A stretch of 8,907 nucleotides of DNA from an uncultured Mogibacterium sp. (lineage in GTDB: Bacteria; Bacillota_A; Clostridia; Peptostreptococcales; Anaerovoracaceae). Made by a program: the position numbers and the translations under genes. The notes beneath the pieces are model-generated. The model was not told the DNA's origin. It worked only from the letters and a program-made list of their open reading frames with translations, and did not search any database. The stretch is taken from contig NZ_CALHTQ010000139.1 in NCBI RefSeq assembly GCF_938039775.1, positions 1-8,907 on the forward strand, written 5' to 3'. Below, one piece after another: positions 5,569 to 8,907 of the stretch (position 1 is the stretch's first letter; each line of letters opens with the position of its first letter).

Positions 5569-7221
5569 TTAAACGCCTTGAATCGCGTCCATAAACGCTG
5601 GTATGAGCTGTTTCTTTCTAGATAGCAGCCCGTCTATCTTAAATCCACCATCTGTCGGAACGGCTCCTGGAAATGCATTCATTATCATCTCCCGAGCGTG
5701 TTCACCGGCGTAAAGCATCTCTGACGATGAGTGTTTGATGTCAGTTAGTAGGAAAAATACCATCGAGACTTTGTTCTTGCCGCACTCATGCTCCATAAGC
5801 GGAAGTAACATCTCCTTGATATTGCTCAGCTCCCCTTCGTTCATCGAGCTTATCTGTCCAACTCCAAAGCTCGAGCTTCCGAATGTAAACTTCTTGTAAT
5901 CCTGATAGAAAATCTCTTCTGCTGACTTATCCTTGAGGTCTGATCCAGCCTCAAACATCTCTGCTGCAAAAGACTCTATGTCTATACCCGCAATTAACGC
6001 AAGTGCACCAGCCGCCATCTTGTCCTGTGTCGTACATGTTGGCGACCTGAACATCAGGGTATCAGAGACTATTGCAGCACAGAGCAATCCTGCGATATGC
6101 TTAGGCAGTTCAATCCCTCGCTCTATGTACATCTGATACAAAATCGTAGCAGTACATCCAACAGGCTGCAAGTTGAAAAATATCGGCTGCAGAGTCTGAA
6201 TAGTTCCTAGTCGGTGGTGATCTACAATCTCGATAATATCCGCATCATCGATATTATCTACCGCTTGTGATTTCTCGTTATGATCTACAAGAATTACCTG
6301 CTTTCTCCTGATGTTGAGAAGGTTACGCCTCGAAACTGTTCCCACGTAGCGTCCTTTGCTGTCTGTAACGGGGAACGCTCTATGCCTCGTAGCCCCCATT
6401 TCCGCCTTTACACTGTCCGTATAATCATCTAGCTTAAAGCCCTCGATTCCATCAGATGTCATAAATGCTTCAAGTGGCACACTCTTGTTTATTTCCCTCG
6501 ATACCGAGAAAGTATCGAGCTCCGTCTCAATGACTACGGCACCTTTCTCCTTTGCGAGTTCGGAAACTTCCTTAGATGCCTTTGCACCAAGGCACAGTAT
6601 GATACATCCTGCCCCAGCCTCGAGCGCTCCAATCTGGTTCTCCTTGCGGTCTACCAAAATCACTAAGTCGTGTTCCTGAACGACTCCCTGCATTCTCTCT
6701 ACGAGGGCTGCTCCAACGAGTACTTTTCCCTGATCAAAATGCCTGCTGCCATCACCAACAGCAATCTGTCCATCGATAGTCGCTGCAATATCGCTAAATC
6801 TAGGTGACGTACTAGAAAGGAATCCGCTACTCTCCGCATCCATGAATGTGCGGGCGATATCCCCCTTAGTGATAAGTCCAATGACCTTATTGTTCTCAGT
6901 AATTGGCTGAGTGACAGCTTCGCTCTTACCCATGATTCCCCAAGCTTCCTTAATTGTCATCTCCTTAGGTACACCTGGTGTGTGGCGAATCTCCATGTCT
7001 CTGACTTGAGTGGCAACATTATCTACATATTCGGGCACATCTACTCCGAACTTCTCAAGGACAAACTGCGTCTCACCGTTAATCTCTCCGGCACGGCGTG
7101 CTACATAGTTATCGGTGTTCGTAATTCGATTTTTGATCTCAGCATAGGCAATCGCTGAGCATATTGAATCTGTGTCTGGATTCTTATGTCCAATTATTAT
7201 AATCTTTTTATCAGATTTCAC
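5569..7221 (-). CDS. Manganese-dependent inorganic pyrophosphatase, family II with CBS and DRTGG domains
   Basis: This 550-residue cytosolic enzyme is predicted to split pyrophosphate to phosphate. The metal and substrate motifs are G-H-K-N-P-D-T-D-S at 11-19 (H12, D16, D18), V-D-H-N-E at 312-316, V-D-H-H-R at 333-337, S-D-T-L at 386-389, and S-R-K-K-Q at 534-538 in the C-terminal DHHA2 domain. A regulatory insert divides the DHH domain: a first CBS domain at roughly 85-132, a DRTGG-type domain at about 140-255 (here D-R-K-E-N at 191-195), and a second CBS domain at about 250-305. Clostridial relatives of this length bind adenine nucleotides in the CBS pair, and the C. perfringens type responds to diadenosine tetraphosphate. 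The same control here is inference. The GTG start at 7221 has a perfect AGGAGGT four bases upstream; a longer reading from 7260 would put that site inside the gene. Confidence 0.94.
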   Translation of the reverse strand: MKSDKKIIIIGHKNPDTDSICSAIAYAEIKNRITNTDNYVARRAGEINGETQFVLEKFGVDVPEYVDNVATQVRDMEIRHTPGVPKEMTIKEAWGIMGKSEAVTQPITENNKVIGLITKGDIARTFMDAESSGFLSSTSPRFSDIAATIDGQIAVGDGSRHFDQGKVLVGAALVERMQGVVQEHDLVILVDRKENQIGALEAGAGCIILCLGAKASKEVSELAKEKGAVVIETELDTFSVSREINKSVPLEAFMTSDGIEGFKLDDYTDSVKAEMGATRHRAFPVTDSKGRYVGTVSRRNLLNIRRKQVILVDHNEKSQAVDNIDDADIIEIVDHHRLGTIQTLQPIFFNLQPVGCTATILYQMYIERGIELPKHIAGLLCAAIVSDTLMFRSPTCTTQDKMAAGALALIAGIDIESFAAEMFEAGSDLKDKSAEEIFYQDYKKFTFGSSSFGVGQISSMNEGELSNIKEMLLPLMEHECGKNKVSMVFFLLTDIKHSSSEMLYAGEHAREMIMNAFPGAVPTDGGFKIDGLLSRKKQLIPAFMDAIQGV

Positions 7222-7225
7222 GGTT

Positions 7226-7232
7226 ACCTCCT
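7226..7232 (-). promoter_or_regulatory. Strong ribosome binding site fixing the GTG start of the pyrophosphatase
   Basis: AGGAGGT on the minus strand lies four bases before the GTG at 7221-7219. With this start the first residues run directly into the beta strand leading to the H-x-x-P-D-x-D motif, as is usual for the family. Confidence 0.75.
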
Positions 7233-7252
7233 GACATCTTATAAATAGGCAA

Positions 7253-7276
7253 CGCCACACTCATATGAGTGCGGCG
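7253..7276 (-). repeat. 24-base hairpin in the leader of the pyrophosphatase gene
   Basis: The two 12-base halves are complementary except for one pair (7257 with 7272), which is G-U in minus-strand RNA but A-C on the plus strand. This fits an RNA structure in the minus transcript. No U-run follows, so it is not a standard terminator for the cyclophilin gene. It ends about 20 bases upstream of the AGGAGGT site, so it could protect the mRNA 5' end or mark a processing site. The rest of the 109-bp spacer contains two weaker hairpins (around 7276-7287 and 7303-7319) and a 7-base direct repeat (TAGGCAA at 7246-7252 and 7322-7328). Confidence 0.5.
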
Positions 7277-7330
7277 AATCTTCGCATATAACGGCACAAA
7301 GTCGCTAAAGCAACTGCTTAGTAGGCAATA

Positions 7331-7807
7331 CTACTTAATGGTAATAGTCTTGATTACCTGATCTTCGTTAGGCTTATCCATCATGTTGCGTGGAACGGAA
7401 ACGATGCGGTCTGCCTCGTCCATGCCTTCTGTAACCTTGCCGAATGCAGCATACTGACCGTCAAGGTGTGGTGCATCTTCAACCATGATGAAGAACTGTG
7501 ACCCAGCCGAGTTAGGGTTCATAGATCTAGCCATCGAGAGAACACCTCTCGAGTGCTTAAGATCGTTCTTGAATCCATTTGCTGAGAACTCACCTGGGAT
7601 ACTGTATCCAGGACCACCCATTCCAGTTCCATCTGGGCATCCACCCTGAATCATAAACCCTGGAATAACTCTGTGGAAAATTAGTCCATCATAGAAGCCC
7701 TTCTCGCAGAGTTCTACGAAATTCTCAACCGACTTAGGTGCGATATCCTCGTATAGTTCACCACTCATCGTTGCACCGTTTTCCATCTCGATTACAAAAT
7801 TCTTCAT
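7331..7807 (-). CDS. Peptidyl-prolyl cis-trans isomerase, cyclophilin type
   Basis: This 158-residue single-domain cyclophilin catalyses cis-trans isomerisation of proline peptide bonds to help folding. It has no signal peptide, lipobox or membrane segment, so it should act in the cytoplasm. The active-site blocks are F-H-R-V-I-P-G-F-M-I-Q-G-G at 44-56 (R46, F51, Q54), S-A-G-S-Q-F-F-I at 100-107 (Q104, F106) and H-L-D-G-Q-Y-A-A-F-G at 114-123. The tryptophan that in human cyclophilin A supports cyclosporin binding is histidine here (H114), as in many bacterial forms, so weak cyclosporin binding is expected. Length is normal. An AGGAG lies eight bases or so before the ATG and touches a 16-bp palindrome. 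It is probably transcribed from a promoter in the intergenic region. Confidence 0.95.
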   Translation of the reverse strand: MKNFVIEMENGATMSGELYEDIAPKSVENFVELCEKGFYDGLIFHRVIPGFMIQGGCPDGTGMGGPGYSIPGEFSANGFKNDLKHSRGVLSMARSMNPNSAGSQFFIMVEDAPHLDGQYAAFGKVTEGMDEADRIVSVPRNMMDKPNEDQVIKTITIK

Positions 7808-7962
7808 CTATATCTCCTTTGTTTATAAACAAAAATCAATTGCTAATTTGTTCAACTTTATTAATTTTACATCATGTATTTGTTTGCCGCAAGGTACAAC
7901 AAGCTTTGTTTATAATTAGTCATTCTTTGGCGTATTTTAATTGATTTTTAGCCCAGTTTCAG
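7808..7962 (-). other. AT-rich intergenic region with nested small repeats
   Basis: This 155-bp gap between the DUF445 and cyclophilin genes is clearly richer in A/T than the genes. It contains a perfect 16-bp palindrome TTTGTTTATAAACAAA at 7818-7833, next to the cyclophilin ribosome binding site. A 12-base direct repeat, CTTTGTTTATAA, lies at 7817-7828 and 7904-7915. A perfect 11-base inverted repeat, AAAAATCAATT at 7831-7841 against 7939-7949, brackets most of the gap. An 8-bp A/T-heavy hairpin at 7945-7969 overlaps the DUF445 stop; it lacks a following U-run, so termination there is doubtful. No coding sequence is seen in it. Confidence 0.6.
7864..7892 (-). promoter_or_regulatory. Possible promoter of the cyclophilin gene
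   Basis: The minus strand has TTGCGG at 7892-7887, a 17-base spacer and TAAAAT at 7869-7864 (five of six matches to TATAAT). The -35 keeps only TTG. Transcription would start near 7857 and give a leader of about 50 bases containing the TTTGTTTATAAACAAA palindrome. Confidence 0.4.
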
Positions 7963-8841
7963 CTAAAAAAGAAGATTAATGAGCCCCAGAACAAACCCAA
8001 TCAGCGCACCCAGATTGACAATAGTATTGAGTTCCTTTGCCATGACCTCCATGACCATATCTTCAAGCTGCTCGACTTCCATATCTTCAATTTTCTGTCT
8101 TACCATACCTGCGATATCCATCTTCTCAATTAGTGTTGGAACAGCAGTCTTGACAGTGTTCCTATAAATCTCTCTCACCTTATTCTGCAGTTCATCATCT
8201 CTCACGCCTGTACTCGTTATCATGTCGTAGACATTCTCACTGCGCAGCTTCTCCATATTGCGGCTAACCTCTGGTGCCAAGAAGTTGTAGCAGTGATCAT
8301 CAACATATCTTCCGATATTATCCGAAATCGAACCGAGAATGCCATCTATCATCTCCGGATTTATGAACATCCCAATCATAGATCCGCCGAGCTGCTCTCC
8401 GATTATCTGACCGCCCTTCACCTTGATTATATCTGAAAAATTAATGCTCTTAACCGCATCCGCCATTCGCAGAGTTACCGCATAGTCGAGATTCGTCGTA
8501 ATAGCCTCGTACTCCTCTTCAGAGGATGAAATCGCTCTAAATCCATTATCTATATCTGATTTCAGTAGCTGCACCATTCGCTCTGTAACAGCTGTTTCTG
8601 TCTCTTCATTAAGCGCCTTGCCCTCGATGTCTTCGCTCGTGACGAGGTGATTCGATATCACATCTCCGACGGACTTTGCAAGCCGCGTCTTACCCTTCGG
8701 AATAGCTCCAGGTGTCAGCGGCACCTTGTGGCCGAAGATGTATTTCTCATGACGTGGCCTGAACAGCATCTTGACCGCAATATAATTGGTACAATATCCT
8801 ATAAGTGCTCCAATCAGCGGAGCAGCAATATATTTAAACAT
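7963..8841 (-). CDS. DUF445 family membrane protein (YheB-like)
   Basis: This 292-residue protein of unknown biochemical role has a membrane segment at each end. The N-terminal block (G-A-L-I-G-Y-C-T-N-Y at 11-20, then M-L-F-R-P-R at 25-30) and P-L-T-P-G-A-I-P-K-G-K at 41-51 are the family signature. The middle 65-265 is largely helical and charged. The C-terminal helix (about 272-291) contains N-L-G-A-L-I-G-F. The predicted shape is a long helical domain held to the membrane by both ends. It is shorter than the roughly 375-400 residues common for Bacillus YheB-type members, but both conserved ends are present, so it is not a simple truncation. The ATG at 8841 follows GGAGG by eight bases. 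It has its own promoter and seems to be transcribed separately from the genes further left. Confidence 0.88.
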   Translation of the reverse strand: MFKYIAAPLIGALIGYCTNYIAVKMLFRPRHEKYIFGHKVPLTPGAIPKGKTRLAKSVGDVISNHLVTSEDIEGKALNEETETAVTERMVQLLKSDIDNGFRAISSSEEEYEAITTNLDYAVTLRMADAVKSINFSDIIKVKGGQIIGEQLGGSMIGMFINPEMIDGILGSISDNIGRYVDDHCYNFLAPEVSRNMEKLRSENVYDMITSTGVRDDELQNKVREIYRNTVKTAVPTLIEKMDIAGMVRQKIEDMEVEQLEDMVMEVMAKELNTIVNLGALIGFVLGLINLLF

Positions 8842-8870
8842 CGTTAAAACCTCCAGTTCATACGAACGAA

Positions 8871-8879
8871 ATTATATCA
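8871..8879 (-). promoter_or_regulatory. Extended -10 promoter of the DUF445 gene, flanked by an inverted repeat
   Basis: The minus strand has TGATATAAT, a perfect TATAAT with the TGn extension. The -35 position 17 bases upstream reads TGCAAA, which is weak, as is common with extended -10 promoters. A 7-bp inverted repeat, TCCAGTT at 8852-8858 against 8882-8888, brackets the -10 and the expected start site near 8864, so it could be an operator. Its inner copy touches the GGAGG ribosome binding site at 8850-8854. Confidence 0.55.
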
Positions 8880-8907
8880 CTAACTGGACGTTATTTGCAT
8901 AATAATG

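Noticed and set aside
7222..7260. Upstream 13-codon extension of the pyrophosphatase
   Set aside because: It starts with GTG without a binding site, its sequence contains the AGGAGGT of the true start, and family members begin close to the H-x-x-P-D motif.
7945..7969. 8-bp hairpin overlapping the DUF445 stop as an intrinsic terminator
   Set aside because: The stem is mostly A-U and the minus-strand RNA after it has no U-run, so standard termination is not supported.

Overview
The window reads like a chromosomal stretch of a low-to-mid GC, Gram-positive anaerobe of the class Clostridia. The reasons are strong AGGAGG-type ribosome binding sites, frequent GTG/TTG starts, a CBS/DRTGG-type family II pyrophosphatase, a split ThrE-type exporter, and an MBOAT/DHHW/SGNH/DUF4358 surface-acylation set. 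A Clostridiales family XIII (Anaerovoracaceae-like) host would fit, but I cannot fix the family from sequence alone. All nine complete genes lie on the minus strand, so transcription runs right to left. No phage, IS transposase, tRNA, rRNA or CRISPR array was seen.

Right part (8907 to 7222): a DUF445 membrane protein has its own extended -10 promoter at the right edge. A 155-bp AT-rich intergenic region full of small repeats follows, then a cytoplasmic cyclophilin. A 109-bp spacer with a wobble-paired hairpin separates the cyclophilin from the next gene.

Middle (7221 to 4316): a 550-residue manganese-dependent pyrophosphatase of the DHH/CBS/DRTGG/CBS/DHHA2 type is followed closely by the two subunits of a split threonine/serine exporter-like system. 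The large subunit has a soluble N-terminal domain plus five helices. The small subunit is all membrane, and one base separates the two genes.

Left part (4223 to 316): four tightly packed genes form a probable extracytoplasmic O-acylation cassette: a membrane-anchored SGNH hydrolase/esterase, a DUF4358 protein, an AlgI-like MBOAT acyltransferase and an AlgJ/AlgX-like DHHW protein. By analogy with alginate acetylation, the MBOAT protein would pass acyl groups across the membrane. The DHHW protein, and perhaps the SGNH protein, would transfer or remove them on a surface glycan that cannot be named from this window. No glycosyltransferase or polymer synthase is nearby, so the substrate must be made elsewhere.

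Left edge (1 to 320): the last stop codon sits inside a 160-bp imperfect inverted repeat. As plus-strand RNA it would fold into a long stem with two small apical hairpins. It is followed by a good sigma-A-type promoter and the first codons of another minus-strand gene that leaves the window. This palindromic element and the acylation cassette are the two things most worth following up.
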